From Pseudorhodoferax soli (GTDB taxonomy: Bacteria; Pseudomonadota; Gammaproteobacteria; Burkholderiales; Burkholderiaceae_C): a stretch of DNA of 64,000 nt. The stretch is from contig NZ_QPJK01000008.1 of assembly GCF_003337555.1 (NCBI RefSeq), positions 62,001 through 126,000 on the forward strand, given 5' to 3'. This document shows, piece by piece, positions 1 through 8,771 of this stretch (within the stretch, counting starts at the first letter, position 1; every line of letters begins with the position of its first letter). The notes under the pieces were generated by a model, which was not told the origin of the DNA, searched no databases, and saw nothing but the letters and a program-made list of their open reading frames with translations. A program made the position numbers and the translations under genes.

Positions 1-2
1 TC

Positions 3-650
3 GCGCCGGCACGGGCCACGCACGCGCCGCGCTTCCTGCTGCTCTATGGTTCGCTGCGCGAACGCTCGTTCAGCCGCCTCGCAGCCGAAGAAGCCGCACG
101 CATCTTGCGGGCGCTGGGCGGCGAGACCCGATTGTTCAATCCGTCCGGGCTGCCTCTGGTGGACGATGCGCCGGCCGATCACCCGAAGGTCAAGGAACTG
201 CACGAACTGGTGCAATGGGCCGAGGGCATGGTGTGGAGTTCGCCGGAGCGCCACGGCGCGATGACCGGCCTGATGAAGACCCAAATCGACTGGATTCCGC
301 TGTCGGTCGGCGCGGTGCGCCCGACCCAGGGCAAGACGCTGGCGGTGATGCAGGTATCGGGCGGCTCGCAGTCGTTCAACGCCGTCAACCAGATGCGCGT
401 GCTGGGCCGCTGGATGCGGATGCTGACCATCCCGAACCAGTCCTCGGTCGCCAAGGCGTACCAGGAGTTCGACGAGGCCGGACGCATGAAGCCCTCGGCC
501 TACTACGACCGCGTGGTGGACGTGATGGAAGAACTGATGAAGTTCACGCTGCTCACGCGCGACGTGGCGCCGTATCTGGTGGATCGTTACAGCGAGCGCA
601 AGGAAAGCGCTGAATCACTGTCCAGGCGTGTACGGCAAGGTGCAATTTGA
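3..650 (+). CDS. arsH: ArsH, organoarsenical oxidase/NADPH-FMN reductase (5' end outside window)
   Basis: The reading frame is open from the left edge of the window, so the start lies outside it; about 215 residues are visible. The frame begins with the flavodoxin-like first strand [14 protein letters not shown], which forms the FMN phosphate loop, and carries ArsH signatures such as [14 protein letters not shown]. ArsH proteins are NADPH-dependent FMN oxidoreductases that oxidise trivalent organoarsenicals and protect against oxidative stress. It is convergent with the helicase gene that follows. The rest of an ars operon would be to the left. It is cargo relative to the ICE genes beside it. 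Confidence 0.93.
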   Translation, partial: APARATHAPRFLLLYGSLRERSFSRLAAEEAARILRALGGETRLFNPSGLPLVDDAPADHPKVKELHELVQWAEGMVWSSPERHGAMTGLMKTQIDWIPLSVGAVRPTQGKTLAVMQVSGGSQSFNAVNQMRVLGRWMRMLTIPNQSSVAKAYQEFDEAGRMKPSAYYDRVVDVMEELMKFTLLTRDVAPYLVDRYSERKESAESLSRRVRQGAI

Positions 651-663
651 CGCTGCGAGGCGC

Positions 664-697
664 TGAAAAAAGAGCCGACGACCTCTCGGTCGTCGGC
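664..697 (-). terminator. Intrinsic terminator of the leftward ICE operon
   Basis: A perfect 10-bp stem (GCCGACGACC, 674-683, with 688-697) has a 4-nt loop and is followed on the minus strand by a run of T (A tract at 666-671). It lies just beyond the helicase stop codon at 710, so it ends the leftward transcription unit that begins at the DUF3577 gene. Arrangement seen directly; function inferred from form. Confidence 0.85.
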
Positions 698-709
698 ATT
701 GCGTGAAGT

Positions 710-2989
710 TCAGGCGGCGACCAGTTGCCGGGCCAGTGCGACCTCGACGGAATCACCATCCTGGTTCAGGACATCCAGCCCCGATTCGGGCACGTCGCCC
801 GAGGTGGACTGCGAGACCATGATCTTCTTGGCCATCAGTTCCAGGCAGGTCATCTGCGAAGAACCGGCGTAGCCGAGGTAGATCACGCGCACCGGCAACT
901 TCTGCCCGATGCGCCAGGAGCGGCGTGCCGCCTGCTGGAGCGAGTACACGTTGTAGCCCGACTGCATGAACACGATCGTCGGAAACTCCAGCAAGTCCAA
1001 TCCCGTCTTGACCAGCTCGGGATTGGTGATGAGCACGTCGATGCCACGATCCAGTTGCTCAGCGATCCAGTCTTCGCGGCGGCTGGCATCCACGCTTGCG
1101 CGCAGCACCGCCACCTTGAAGCCTTCTTGCTCCAGCAGCACCTTCAGGCGCGACGTGGTGTCCCGCGTGCCGGTATAGACCGTGTAGGCCAGAACCTTGC
1201 GGCCCTGCGCCTTCTCCGCTTTGCAGATGTCGATCAGCTCACGCTCCTTGGGGCTAATCTCGAACTCGTTGAACTGAGCCGGGACAAACGCCAAGGTGTT
1301 GCGCGTGCGCGGATGCACCACGGTCTCCGACCGGAAGCAGCAATCCGGCCAGGCCAGCAGCACGTTGAGGACCACACCCAGCAAGGTCGTATCGCGTCGC
1401 GCCAGAGCCTGTTTCAGCTCCGCGGTCAGCCGACCCGCCAGATCGCGGTAGGCCGCGGCTTGCGCCGTGTCCATCGCGACTTCACGGAACTCCTCGTCAT
1501 ACGGCGGCAGGACGTTGCCACCGATGTCCTTGAGCTTGAGAAAGATCGTGAACGGCAGGATGCAGCGCAGCACGCCCTTGGGGCCAAACCCCGGGGCCTT
1601 GACCGTGCGCACCGATACCTTGGTGCCCTTGGCCGTCTTGTGCGCCGTGCCGGTGCTCTCGGAGTAGATGTCCTTCAACACCCCGTGATCGCGCATGAAC
1701 GCCATCGCAGCCGAGGTCATGCTGCCGCTCGTGGTCGGGCGGTAGCCGTCTTCGATCATCCGCCCCGGAAGGGCTCGGAACAGCAGGTGGAACAGGTCGT
1801 CCCCGTAGCCGCCCATCAACGTGCCGGTCAGCAGCAAGGTCTTGCGAGCCTTCGCCGCCAGCACGCCCATGGCCTGGCCCTGGGCACTGCCCCCGTTCTT
1901 GTACTCATGTGCCTCATCGGCGATGAGCAGGTCGAACGTGCCTTGCGGCAGGTAGCGTTTGATGAACTCGGACGGCTGATAGCCGCCCTCGCCAAAGCCG
2001 AACTCCATGTTGGCCATCGCACGTTCCATGCGCGTGGCCTGACGGTCGGAAAACACCAGCTCGCCGTTGCCATCCATGAGGTTGATGAACTCATGGATGT
2101 TGTCGCCGAGCATCGACGCCAGGAACCCGTCACCGAACTTTTGCATCAGCTTCTGCGCGGTGACCTCTCCGATGGTCGGTATGCGCTTTAAGGCTTTGAG
2201 CACGGCCGAGGACTGGTCGCTGCCGGACAGACTGCGCGGGCGGATCAGTGTCCACAGGGGCGCGGCGCAGTGGCCGCACTTCCTGCGGCACTCCTCGGCT
2301 TGGAGCGCGATCGGGTTGACCGGCTCGCCGTCGAGGTCGGTGATGACCGTGCCGCAGTCCGGGCAGGCCGCCACGTCGCCGTGGCGGGTGCGCCGCGTGG
2401 TGAAGACAGGCTTCCAGTGAAAGCCCATCCGCATCCTGACGCGCCCCAGGACGAAGAACTCCTGGCCCGTGGGCTGCACGCCCAACTGCTCGCGCAGCTT
2501 GATGAGCTTGACGAGCGTATCCGGCCCGTTGAGTACCCACACCTTGGCACCGGCCACCGTCTCCTGGATCTCGCGCCGCCACTTGTAAACCAGGTGGGGC
2601 GGCGACAGCACCAGAGTGCGGCGATAGCCTTCGGCGTTGAGCACGGCGGCCGTGGCAATGCCGACGGTCGTCTTGCCGCAGCCCATCTCGCCATTGACGA
2701 TCGCAGCACGTTCGCCACGGTCGATCAGCAGCTCGGCGGCGGCGTGGACGACTTCGGCCTGGGCTGGGAACAGCTTGCGCTTGAGGCTGGCGACCACCAG
2801 TTGCCGGTGCGCCTGCGGTTGGCCGGTATAGACCGGCGGATTAGCGCTGTTGAGGGCGTCGAGTAGTTCGTCGCCGAACTCGCCGACAAAATCCTGAAGG
2901 CTCAGGGTCAGAGGGGAAGATTCCGCGTCGAGCAGTTCGCCCTGTACGGGCGCGGATTCAGCGGCAGTGGTTTCGAGATCGAGGGACAT
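710..2989 (-). CDS. ICE-borne DEAD/DEAH-box helicase with embedded zinc ribbon
   Basis: The 759-aa protein has superfamily-2/Snf2-like helicase motifs in order: Walker A GEMGCGKTT near residues 100-108, DEAH in LLIADEAHEYKN near 358, motif III LLLTGTLMGG, and a Snf2-like motif VI ending RRSWRIGQ. Between the first two motifs, near residues 209-241, four cysteine pairs (CPDC, CRRKCGHC) suggest an inserted zinc ribbon. This large helicase is a regular member of the hypothetical-gene block of PFGI-1/ICEclc-type elements; its substrate is unknown. The start is supported by a TTGGAG ribosome-binding site. It is the last gene before the terminator at 664-697. Confidence 0.88.
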   Translation of the reverse strand: MSLDLETTAAESAPVQGELLDAESSPLTLSLQDFVGEFGDELLDALNSANPPVYTGQPQAHRQLVVASLKRKLFPAQAEVVHAAAELLIDRGERAAIVNGEMGCGKTTVGIATAAVLNAEGYRRTLVLSPPHLVYKWRREIQETVAGAKVWVLNGPDTLVKLIKLREQLGVQPTGQEFFVLGRVRMRMGFHWKPVFTTRRTRHGDVAACPDCGTVITDLDGEPVNPIALQAEECRRKCGHCAAPLWTLIRPRSLSGSDQSSAVLKALKRIPTIGEVTAQKLMQKFGDGFLASMLGDNIHEFINLMDGNGELVFSDRQATRMERAMANMEFGFGEGGYQPSEFIKRYLPQGTFDLLIADEAHEYKNGGSAQGQAMGVLAAKARKTLLLTGTLMGGYGDDLFHLLFRALPGRMIEDGYRPTTSGSMTSAAMAFMRDHGVLKDIYSESTGTAHKTAKGTKVSVRTVKAPGFGPKGVLRCILPFTIFLKLKDIGGNVLPPYDEEFREVAMDTAQAAAYRDLAGRLTAELKQALARRDTTLLGVVLNVLLAWPDCCFRSETVVHPRTRNTLAFVPAQFNEFEISPKERELIDICKAEKAQGRKVLAYTVYTGTRDTTSRLKVLLEQEGFKVAVLRASVDASRREDWIAEQLDRGIDVLITNPELVKTGLDLLEFPTIVFMQSGYNVYSLQQAARRSWRIGQKLPVRVIYLGYAGSSQMTCLELMAKKIMVSQSTSGDVPESGLDVLNQDGDSVEVALARQLVAA

Positions 2990-3009
2990 GGTGATGCTCC
3001 AAAGAAAAA

Positions 3010-3060
3010 TGGGGCATGCACCACCCCCAGCGGGGCAATGGCATGCCCCGTGGTGGGAAG
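3010..3060. repeat. GC-rich intergenic hairpin upstream of the helicase gene
   Basis: Nested inverted repeats occur here: GGGGCATGC pairs with GCATGCCCC around an inner CC/GG-rich stem. Comparable GC-rich hairpins, often ending in a GGGTGGATGA-like string on the plus strand, sit in most gaps of this gene block (for example 5740-5775, 6500-6535, 6950-6982, 8668-8690, 9708-9755, 17273-17308). They lie between the stop codon of one gene and the ribosome-binding site of the next. Possible roles are mRNA stabilisation or processing; none is shown by the sequence. Confidence 0.5.
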
Positions 3061-3125
3061 AGAATCGACGCGTGGCTGAGGGTGGTTGAAGGTGCTGGCC
3101 TGGGCGGCCCGCAGGTGAACCGTGC

Positions 3126-3431
3126 TCAGTCTTCGGACGGAAGCACGATGACGGTTGCGCAGCGCTGCGAATCGGTGACGATGCGAATGGCGAGCCCCGG
3201 ATGGATCACGTAGTGCGATTCCAGCGACGCGCCCGATTGAAGCGCGCTGCTGTTCGTCTGCCATTGCTGGATGTTGACGTCGCCCCAGTCGCCACGGGTG
3301 TGGCGCCTGAAGTACGGGATCGGGTCCAGGCGACCCGCGCGGACCAGGCGGTCTACACCTCTGCTGAAGATGAGCGCCCCGATGGGGAACGCCAGCCGCT
3401 GGCAGTAGGTTTCGATGCGATGCGATGCCAT
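3126..3431 (-). CDS. ICE hypothetical protein, paralogue of the next gene
   Basis: This 101-aa protein belongs to no family I can name. Its middle contains RHTRGDWGDV, and it ends with a hydrophobic strand and VIVLPSED. The neighbour at 3521-3841 has the same layout (RHVRGDWGEI in the middle, VVQLPEE at the end), so the two look like tandem paralogues that have diverged strongly. An AAGGAGGAG ribosome-binding site precedes the ATG. There are no membrane segments or obvious catalytic motifs. It belongs to the leftward unit that ends with the helicase. Confidence 0.75.
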   Translation of the reverse strand: MASHRIETYCQRLAFPIGALIFSRGVDRLVRAGRLDPIPYFRRHTRGDWGDVNIQQWQTNSSALQSGASLESHYVIHPGLAIRIVTDSQRCATVIVLPSED

Positions 3432-3520
3432 GGGCTCCTCCTTGATGAGTCATTGAGCCACGACACCCCTGCCGGAGTGAAGTGGCTCCGTCAGGTGGAT
3501 GAGGATGACGATGTGGGGCC

Positions 3521-3841
3521 TCAGATCAGGTCCCGCTCTTCGGGAAGCTGGACCACCGTGGTCTGGTGGTCCTCGCTGGTCTTGACGATCAGCGCCAGGT
3601 CCGGCGTGATCCTGAACTGCGAGATCATTAGGTTGTCCTGTTGGATCGCCACGTCGTTGGCTTGGCGTGTGGCCTCATCGATCTCGCCCCAGTCCCCGCG
3701 CACATGGCGCTGGACATAGGCCAAGGGGTCGATCAGGCCTCGCCGGGCCAGCCAATGCACCTTCTCGCTCAACTTCAACGTACTCGGTGCGAACAACGGT
3801 TGCTTGTGCGGCGCAGGCCGCTTGAACGGATTGGGGATCAT
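3521..3841 (-). CDS. ICE hypothetical protein, paralogue of the 3126-3431 gene
   Basis: This protein is 106 aa from the ATG at 3841, chosen because it has an AAGGAG site at the right distance; a longer frame upstream lacks one. It shares with its downstream neighbour an LxRxGxxDPxxYxxRHxRGDWG core and a C-terminal strand ending in LPE. No known catalytic motif is visible. It lies 50 bp from the methyltransferase-like gene upstream. Function unknown; the duplication suggests a role that tolerates or needs two versions. Confidence 0.75.
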   Translation of the reverse strand: MIPNPFKRPAPHKQPLFAPSTLKLSEKVHWLARRGLIDPLAYVQRHVRGDWGEIDEATRQANDVAIQQDNLMISQFRITPDLALIVKTSEDHQTTVVQLPEERDLI

Positions 3842-3891
3842 GGTGTTTCTCCTTCGAGTTGGTACAGCAGGACGGCAGCGCGTCCGGTGGA

Positions 3892-5001
3892 TCAGCGAAT
3901 GGTCAACACCTCGCCCCGTGTCGCGGAGCCAAGTGTCATGTCCCACGCGCGGATGACGGGAACGAACTTGTCGGTGAGGATGCGGGTCTCGGCGATGGAG
4001 CCGTCTTCGCGTTCGGTGAACTCCCGCTGGAGCGTCTTGTCCTTGTGGGTGTCACCTTTGACGACGAGCACGCGCCCGGTCTTGGAGCGCACAACCCCCG
4101 AGATCGCACCCGCGGCCAGAGCCAGGGCGAGATGCCAGCGGGACAAGGCCCGCGCCGGTGGACGCAGCGATTGCTGCGCAGCCCCCAGGTGCGTGTCCTG
4201 CGATGGCCACAAGCCTTGCAGCCTGCCAACCTCATCGGCGAACTGCTCGGGCTCCATCGTCACGCGGAAGAAATGCTCTGGCTCGGCCGGGCTGGCGGGG
4301 ACGATGTACGGCAGGAACGGCCACTCGCTCGGCAGTTCCTCGGCTTCGACTTCGCCTTGCCCTACCTGCAACAGCAGATTGCGCACGGCCTTGACGCCAT
4401 CGGGCACCTGCTCGCGCTGGCGCACCCGGCGTCCGAAGATCACCACCTGCTTGAACTGCGTCTCCACCGCTCGGTAGATGCGCAGGTCCGTGTAGTGGCG
4501 CGTCAGCCAGCCGACCAACTCCGCGTCGAGCACGTAGCCGGGGACGATGAAAACCAGCACGCCGCCGTATTGCAGCAGCGAGAGCGTGCGCTGGTAGAAC
4601 AGCTTTTCAAGGCGGGCACGGCCCTGGCCCTGATAGCCGATGTTGCCGTTGACGTCCTTGGACAGGTCCCCATACGGCGGGTTGAGCCAGAGCAGCCCGA
4701 AGGACTGCTTGGAGACCATCGTGTCCATCAGGTCCGCGTGCAGGCAGTGATCGACCAGGCCGCGGGCATGGCGCGCCCGCTCCGCGTCGAACTCGACGGC
4801 GAACGCCTTTGCCTGCTCGCGCCCGAGGGCATGGGCGGCTTCGGCGATCGCCACGCCTTCGCCGGCGCAGGGATCGAGGATGCACATCGGCCCGTCGCTG
4901 GGCATCAGTGCGTTGAGCGCTCTTTCGAGCGTGGGTTCGTCGGTCGGGAAATATCCGTTCTTGACGAAATTGCGGGCGAGCCGCGGGAACATGAGGGCCA
5001 T
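3892..5001 (-). CDS. DUF6094-type protein with an adenine-methyltransferase fold
   Basis: The 369-aa protein has the two hallmarks of an S-adenosylmethionine-dependent N6-adenine methyltransferase: motif I DPCAGEG at residues 43-49 and motif IV NPPY at 107-110. It matches the DUF6094 proteins common in this ICE family. I see no separate target-recognition domain and no restriction partner beside it, so an orphan DNA (or RNA) methyltransferase is possible; a purely structural use of the fold cannot be excluded. It sits in the leftward ICE operon, 64 bp after the stop of the next gene upstream. Confidence 0.82.
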   Translation of the reverse strand: MALMFPRLARNFVKNGYFPTDEPTLERALNALMPSDGPMCILDPCAGEGVAIAEAAHALGREQAKAFAVEFDAERARHARGLVDHCLHADLMDTMVSKQSFGLLWLNPPYGDLSKDVNGNIGYQGQGRARLEKLFYQRTLSLLQYGGVLVFIVPGYVLDAELVGWLTRHYTDLRIYRAVETQFKQVVIFGRRVRQREQVPDGVKAVRNLLLQVGQGEVEAEELPSEWPFLPYIVPASPAEPEHFFRVTMEPEQFADEVGRLQGLWPSQDTHLGAAQQSLRPPARALSRWHLALALAAGAISGVVRSKTGRVLVVKGDTHKDKTLQREFTEREDGSIAETRILTDKFVPVIRAWDMTLGSATRGEVLTIR

Positions 5002-5065
5002 GGAAGTCTCCTGGTTGGCGGGGATGAAACACGGAAGTACGCCAAGGCGTGCCTCCGAGGGTGGG

Positions 5066-5713
5066 TCAAGCCGCTACCGCTTCCGGCGTCCAAATCTTGG
5101 CCGGATACGGATAGGCGGTGAGCGCGTCGCTGCGGATCAGGGAGCCGAGCGCCAGGGTCAGCGCCGGCACGTCGATGGCGAGCCGATGGCCTTCCAGCGG
5201 CCCGAGGGCGAACGGAAGGCGGGCCAGCATCTCGCGGGTTTGCAGCAGTTCCAGCACGGTCTCGCGCCAGTGATCGAGCAGCGGCAACGGGCAGGTGTCC
5301 CGCACCAGCATCCACAGGCGGTCAAGCCTGTGGGCGCTGTCGCGTGGCAGCAGTGCCAATGCGCTGGCGTTGGCCTTGTCGGGCTTGACGCAGCGCCGGT
5401 CGAACAGCCACACGTTGGACAGCGAGCCGAACAGCGTCCGCCGGTACGCGCGCGTGATGCGCTTTTCCAGGCGATCGACGTTGCCGATGAATACCGGGAC
5501 GCTGCCGCCCTGGTCGGTGATGACGTGGAACTGGTCCAGTCCCTGCTCGTCGCGCCCGAGGGTCAGGCGAGCGAGGAACTGCTGGACGGCGGTGTCCCGC
5601 GCCCAGATGGACAGGAAGATCAGGTTGCCCTGGTCATCGCCGACGCAGGCGTCGGCCATCACGTCCGGGCATTCGTCGATGCGGTACAGCGTGGAAGAAG
5701 TGTTTGCGGGCAT
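5066..5713 (-). CDS. ICE hypothetical protein (215 aa)
   Basis: I do not recognise a domain family with confidence. The protein is soluble, with mixed alpha/beta composition, and has the segments LIFLSIWARDTAVQQF near the N-terminus and PVFIGNVDRLEKRI in the middle. It has no signal peptide or membrane helix. Position between the methyltransferase-like gene and a small ORF, and transcription with them, mark it as part of the conserved hypothetical block of this ICE family. The upstream gap (5714-5789) contains a strong hairpin with the stem CTGGGGCA/TGCCCCAG. Confidence 0.75.
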   Translation of the reverse strand: MPANTSSTLYRIDECPDVMADACVGDDQGNLIFLSIWARDTAVQQFLARLTLGRDEQGLDQFHVITDQGGSVPVFIGNVDRLEKRITRAYRRTLFGSLSNVWLFDRRCVKPDKANASALALLPRDSAHRLDRLWMLVRDTCPLPLLDHWRETVLELLQTREMLARLPFALGPLEGHRLAIDVPALTLALGSLIRSDALTAYPYPAKIWTPEAVAA

Positions 5714-5789
5714 GGTGGTGTCCTCGGATGAACGGGAACAGCACCGCCCGCTGGGGCAAGTACTGCCCCAGGGGGTGGAAGAAAACCGC

Positions 5790-6050
5790 TCAGTCCGGCT
5801 CGAACTGCCGGGTGTGCGGGTTGAAGTGAAGCGGCTCGTCCGCCGAAGTGATCGGCGTGAAGCCTTCCAGGTAGATGTTGTTGAGGTACTGGTCGCGGTA
5901 GGTCAGTGCCTGCCGTGCCTGGTCCTCGGTGAGGCCGTTGTCGATGAAGTACGCCAGCATTTCCTCGTCGGAGGACACTTCGTCGTTGGACAAACTCCCT
6001 TCAACGAGTGCCAGCAACGAGGGCGGAAGCGTTGCCAGGATCGGGTCCAT
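5790..6050 (-). CDS. Small acidic ICE protein (86 aa)
   Basis: The start is set at the ATG at 6050, which has a strong AGGAGG site; longer frames upstream run into the preceding gene. The product is acidic (many Asp/Glu, for example SNDEVSSDEE) and begins MDPILATLPPSLLALVEGSL. The middle reads FIDNGLTEDQARQAL, which looks like a small UBA-like helical segment, although that is only a resemblance. The stop of the upstream gene lies 16 bp away, so the two are probably co-translated. Function unknown. Confidence 0.72.
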   Translation of the reverse strand: MDPILATLPPSLLALVEGSLSNDEVSSDEEMLAYFIDNGLTEDQARQALTYRDQYLNNIYLEGFTPITSADEPLHFNPHTRQFEPD

Positions 6051-6066
6051 GTCGGTTCCTCCTGGC

Positions 6067-6474
6067 TCAGGCCATCGACGCCGCGGCGGATGCCGCGGAT
6101 GCCGTGGGTGTGCGCCGCCGGGCGTGGTAGGCGCGAACGCCTGCACGCCAGTCGGCGGACTGCTCCGGTGCGAGGTCCAGATAGGACAGCGGGCACGTGT
6201 AGTAGTACGGGTGCATGGACTCGTCCAAGGACTTGTAGCCCCACTGGCCGCCGCTTCGTTCAAGCAGATCGCAGCGGATGTAGCGCAGGGACTGGCCCGG
6301 TGCGAGATCACGATGCACGCCTTCGACCTTGGCGGTCACTTCGGCGACGGACCACAGCACGTTGCCGCGCAGGGTGTGAGCGATGACCTTGACGCTGGCG
6401 CGCTCGGTCTCTTGCGGTGCGATCAGTTCCGCGATCAGTTCGGACCGCGATTGGTTTGAGAAATACCAGCCCAT
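6067..6474 (-). CDS. ICE hypothetical protein, possibly DUF6927
   Basis: The protein is 135 aa from the ATG at 6474; a longer frame starting at 6582 would include the intergenic hairpin and is rejected. The N-terminus MGWYFSNQSRSELIAELI resembles the small DUF6927-type proteins of ICEs, a family assignment made from memory and not tested. The C-terminal third is rich in aromatic residues (MHPYYYTCPLSYLDL) and ends in an Ala/Ser-rich tail. It lies in the leftward operon, immediately upstream of the 86-aa gene. Function unknown. Confidence 0.72.
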   Translation of the reverse strand: MGWYFSNQSRSELIAELIAPQETERASVKVIAHTLRGNVLWSVAEVTAKVEGVHRDLAPGQSLRYIRCDLLERSGGQWGYKSLDESMHPYYYTCPLSYLDLAPEQSADWRAGVRAYHARRRTPTASAASAAASMA

Positions 6475-6578
6475 GAGAGGCCTCCTCGAAAAGTTGAGCT
6501 GAAGGCCTCCCCGTGGGGAAGAACCCCCAGCGGGTGATGGAATGCCGCATCTGCGGCGAAGGAACCTATGCGTCGCCC

Positions 6579-6920
6579 TCAATCCCAGTCGTCATCGTCT
6601 CGATCACAACCGGCCGGGCAGTAGCCGAACTCGATCCCGTGCGAGCAATAGCCATGCTCCGCATTCCAGTCCTGGGTTTCCTGCCGTTCGGCAGGTGTTG
6701 CGTAGTCCCATTCCTGGGCCGCGATTTCGAGAGCCTGAGCACGTTGCTCATCCGGCAAACGATTGGCCTGTGCGTCGATCGCCGAACTGAAGAGCGTCAC
6801 GTAGTGGTCGTAGGACAAGCCGCAACCGCGCTGGGCGTGTGCGGCGGCCGCTTTGCAAAGGTCCCGCCACGCGGGTTCATCCAGCGTTGAACGCGGGGTA
6901 TCGCAAGCGATGGTGGACAT
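6579..6920 (-). CDS. ICE hypothetical protein with Cys/His-containing acidic tail
   Basis: The protein is 113 aa from the ATG at 6920, which has a GGAGGT site. It is mostly helical (LDEPAWRDLCKAAAAHAQRG, then a second helix rich in Ala/Arg) and ends with NAEHGYCSHGIEFGYCPAGC followed by an Asp run. Three cysteines and two histidines in that short stretch could bind a metal, which is inference. No family is recognised. It is part of the same leftward gene series. Confidence 0.7.
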   Translation of the reverse strand: MSTIACDTPRSTLDEPAWRDLCKAAAAHAQRGCGLSYDHYVTLFSSAIDAQANRLPDEQRAQALEIAAQEWDYATPAERQETQDWNAEHGYCSHGIEFGYCPAGCDRDDDDWD

Positions 6921-7014
6921 GATGGAGACCTCCAGAAAATGGCCAGGGCCTCCCCCGCATGGGAAAGGAACCCCGGCGGGTGGATGAAGAACACCGCGCA
7001 TGCGGCGTCTGCGA

Positions 7015-7704
7015 TCACGCAGGTTTTGGTTCGGCCTGGCGGCTCCACTCCTGCGTCTTGAAGTCCAGCGCGTAGCCCAGCTCGCCCAGGCGGGCGATCT
7101 GCGCGCGCAGGGTGCGGCGGTCGATGGTCGAATCCAGTTTCACGGACTCGCCCAGCGGCCACAGCAGGCCGAAGAGCGCGGCGTCACCGTCTTCGGTGCT
7201 GCCGGGGGCAGCGGCCGTAGCAGGCGGTGGCGCATCCACGCCGAAGGGCGTGGTATCGACCAGCGGGTCCGCGGACGCCTGCACGGGTGCGGGCTTGGCG
7301 GGCCTGGACGCTTTGGTGGGCTTGGCCGGCGTTGCCGCAGGCTGCGCCCCTTGCTCTTCATCGAGCGGATCGACGTCCTGGGTGGCGAAGCTGCGGGCTT
7401 CGTCGCGGCTGAGTTTGTCGATGCCGTTGAGCGTCATGCCGTCGAGGCTGGCACGGATCTCGAACCGCATGCCGCCGCCGACCGGATAGGACTTCGGGAA
7501 GATGTACCTGATGATGAATTCCCCGTCGTACTTGCCTTCGGGGTACTGCTCCAGCTCCGGGTCTTTGACCTCGAAAGTACCGAGGTGCGTCGCGAGGCGG
7601 CCAACCGTGAACGGGCCGTTCTTGCCGCGGATGGTACGCAGCGTGAGCTGGCCGGGGACGACGATGGGCGCAACAGATTTCTCGGAAGCCGATGGGGTTG
7701 CCAT
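7015..7704 (-). CDS. DUF3275 family ICE protein
   Basis: The 229-aa protein matches the DUF3275 family found in PFGI-1/PAGI-type elements. The first ~95 residues form a beta-rich domain (PGQLTLRTIRGKNGPFTVGRLATHLG, then GKYDGEFIIRYIFPKSY). A Pro/Ala-rich linker follows, and then a conserved C-terminal segment, DAALFGLLWPLGESVKLDSTIDR through LGELGYALDFK. The activity of the family is unknown; the ends of the protein, not the linker, carry the conservation. It starts 6 bp after an AGGAG site and is flanked by intergenic hairpins. Confidence 0.88.
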   Translation of the reverse strand: MATPSASEKSVAPIVVPGQLTLRTIRGKNGPFTVGRLATHLGTFEVKDPELEQYPEGKYDGEFIIRYIFPKSYPVGGGMRFEIRASLDGMTLNGIDKLSRDEARSFATQDVDPLDEEQGAQPAATPAKPTKASRPAKPAPVQASADPLVDTTPFGVDAPPPATAAAPGSTEDGDAALFGLLWPLGESVKLDSTIDRRTLRAQIARLGELGYALDFKTQEWSRQAEPKPA

Positions 7705-7798
7705 GATGGTTCTCCTGATGATGAATGACGGGCCGCCGACGGCACCCGGTGGATGAGAGGAAATGGCCTCGCCCGAGGTGGGCGAGGTCCGCGTGGCA

Positions 7799-8626
7799 TC
7801 ACGCCTTGAGCTGGCGCATGCCTTCGGCCAGCAGCCACAACGCCCGGTTCAGGCGCAGGTTCTGGTCGATGCCTTGCACCGGACGGGTGCGCTGATTGCG
7901 GCCGTTGGCCGTGCGTCCGTTCAGGCCCCCTTTGACTAGGTTCTCCTGGACGCGGTTGAAGACGGCCCACAGGTCGTTCTTGCGGTCGTCCCATCGCCGA
8001 GGGGCCAGCAGTTGGCTCTCGGTGACAGGCGTGGACTTGGCCGGATCGTCGTACTTGAGTGCGAGCGCAGAGTTCGCAAAGACCTCCGCTTCGCCCTCAT
8101 CGAGGGTGATGGTGCGCATCGCATCGCGCGCGTTCTGCACGCGCTCGAAACCTTCGAGGACTCCGTAGGCACCTTCGATCACCTGGCTGGCCACGTCGCC
8201 CTTGTGGGGAACGCGGATGTCTGCGGTGGTGTCACCGCAAACCAGGCCGTTGTGGCAGACGAACCGGAACATGCCGGCGAGCATCTGATAGCTGCTCGTG
8301 CCGTCATGGCTGTTGAGCAGGATGATCTCGTTCGCCTCGTCGCCGTTGATCTGGCTTGCATGGCGAAGTCGGATGAGGTGCTTCGTGTACTCGCGCCGGT
8401 CTTCGTTGCGCACGCGCGTCTGACACACCATGAAGGGCTCGAAGCCCTCCTGGCGCAGCTTGGTCAGCACGGTCGAGGTCGGTATGTAGGCATACCGATC
8501 GGACCGGCTCCCATGTGGAGCGTCGGCGAAGATCGACGGAACGACGGCACGAATGCGGTCGTCCGAGAGTGGGCGATCAGAGCGCAGGATCGGGGATTGC
8601 GGAGCAAAGCGGGATACCAGAGACAT
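7799..8626 (-). CDS. DUF932 family protein
   Basis: The protein is 275 aa from the ATG at 8626, which follows an AAAGGAG site; the frame open to 9010 overlaps the upstream gene and is not used. It is a DUF932/phage-plasmid-like protein: YIPTSTVLTKLRQEGFEPF, then MAGMFRFVCHN-type text and HKGDVASQVIEGAYGVLEGF. DUF932 proteins are common on plasmids and ICEs and are of unknown function. The C-terminal NLRLNRALWLLAEGMRQLKA is also typical. Confidence 0.9.
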   Translation of the reverse strand: MSLVSRFAPQSPILRSDRPLSDDRIRAVVPSIFADAPHGSRSDRYAYIPTSTVLTKLRQEGFEPFMVCQTRVRNEDRREYTKHLIRLRHASQINGDEANEIILLNSHDGTSSYQMLAGMFRFVCHNGLVCGDTTADIRVPHKGDVASQVIEGAYGVLEGFERVQNARDAMRTITLDEGEAEVFANSALALKYDDPAKSTPVTESQLLAPRRWDDRKNDLWAVFNRVQENLVKGGLNGRTANGRNQRTRPVQGIDQNLRLNRALWLLAEGMRQLKA

Positions 8627-8771
8627 GGCTGATCTCCTTTGAGAAATTCGACAACCGCGTGGCCGTGAGACCACGCGGAACTCGGGGGATGAAATGCGCA
8701 AGCACGCGTCCTGGGGACGCGGCGTACGTGGGGAGGAAAAGCGACAAGGCCCCGTGAGAGGCCGTGCCGGA

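Noticed and set aside
725..2191. Long plus-strand frame opposite the helicase gene
   Set aside because: It lies wholly inside the helicase gene on the other strand, has no ribosome-binding site, and its translation is rich in Arg/His/Gln as expected for a shadow frame at high G+C.
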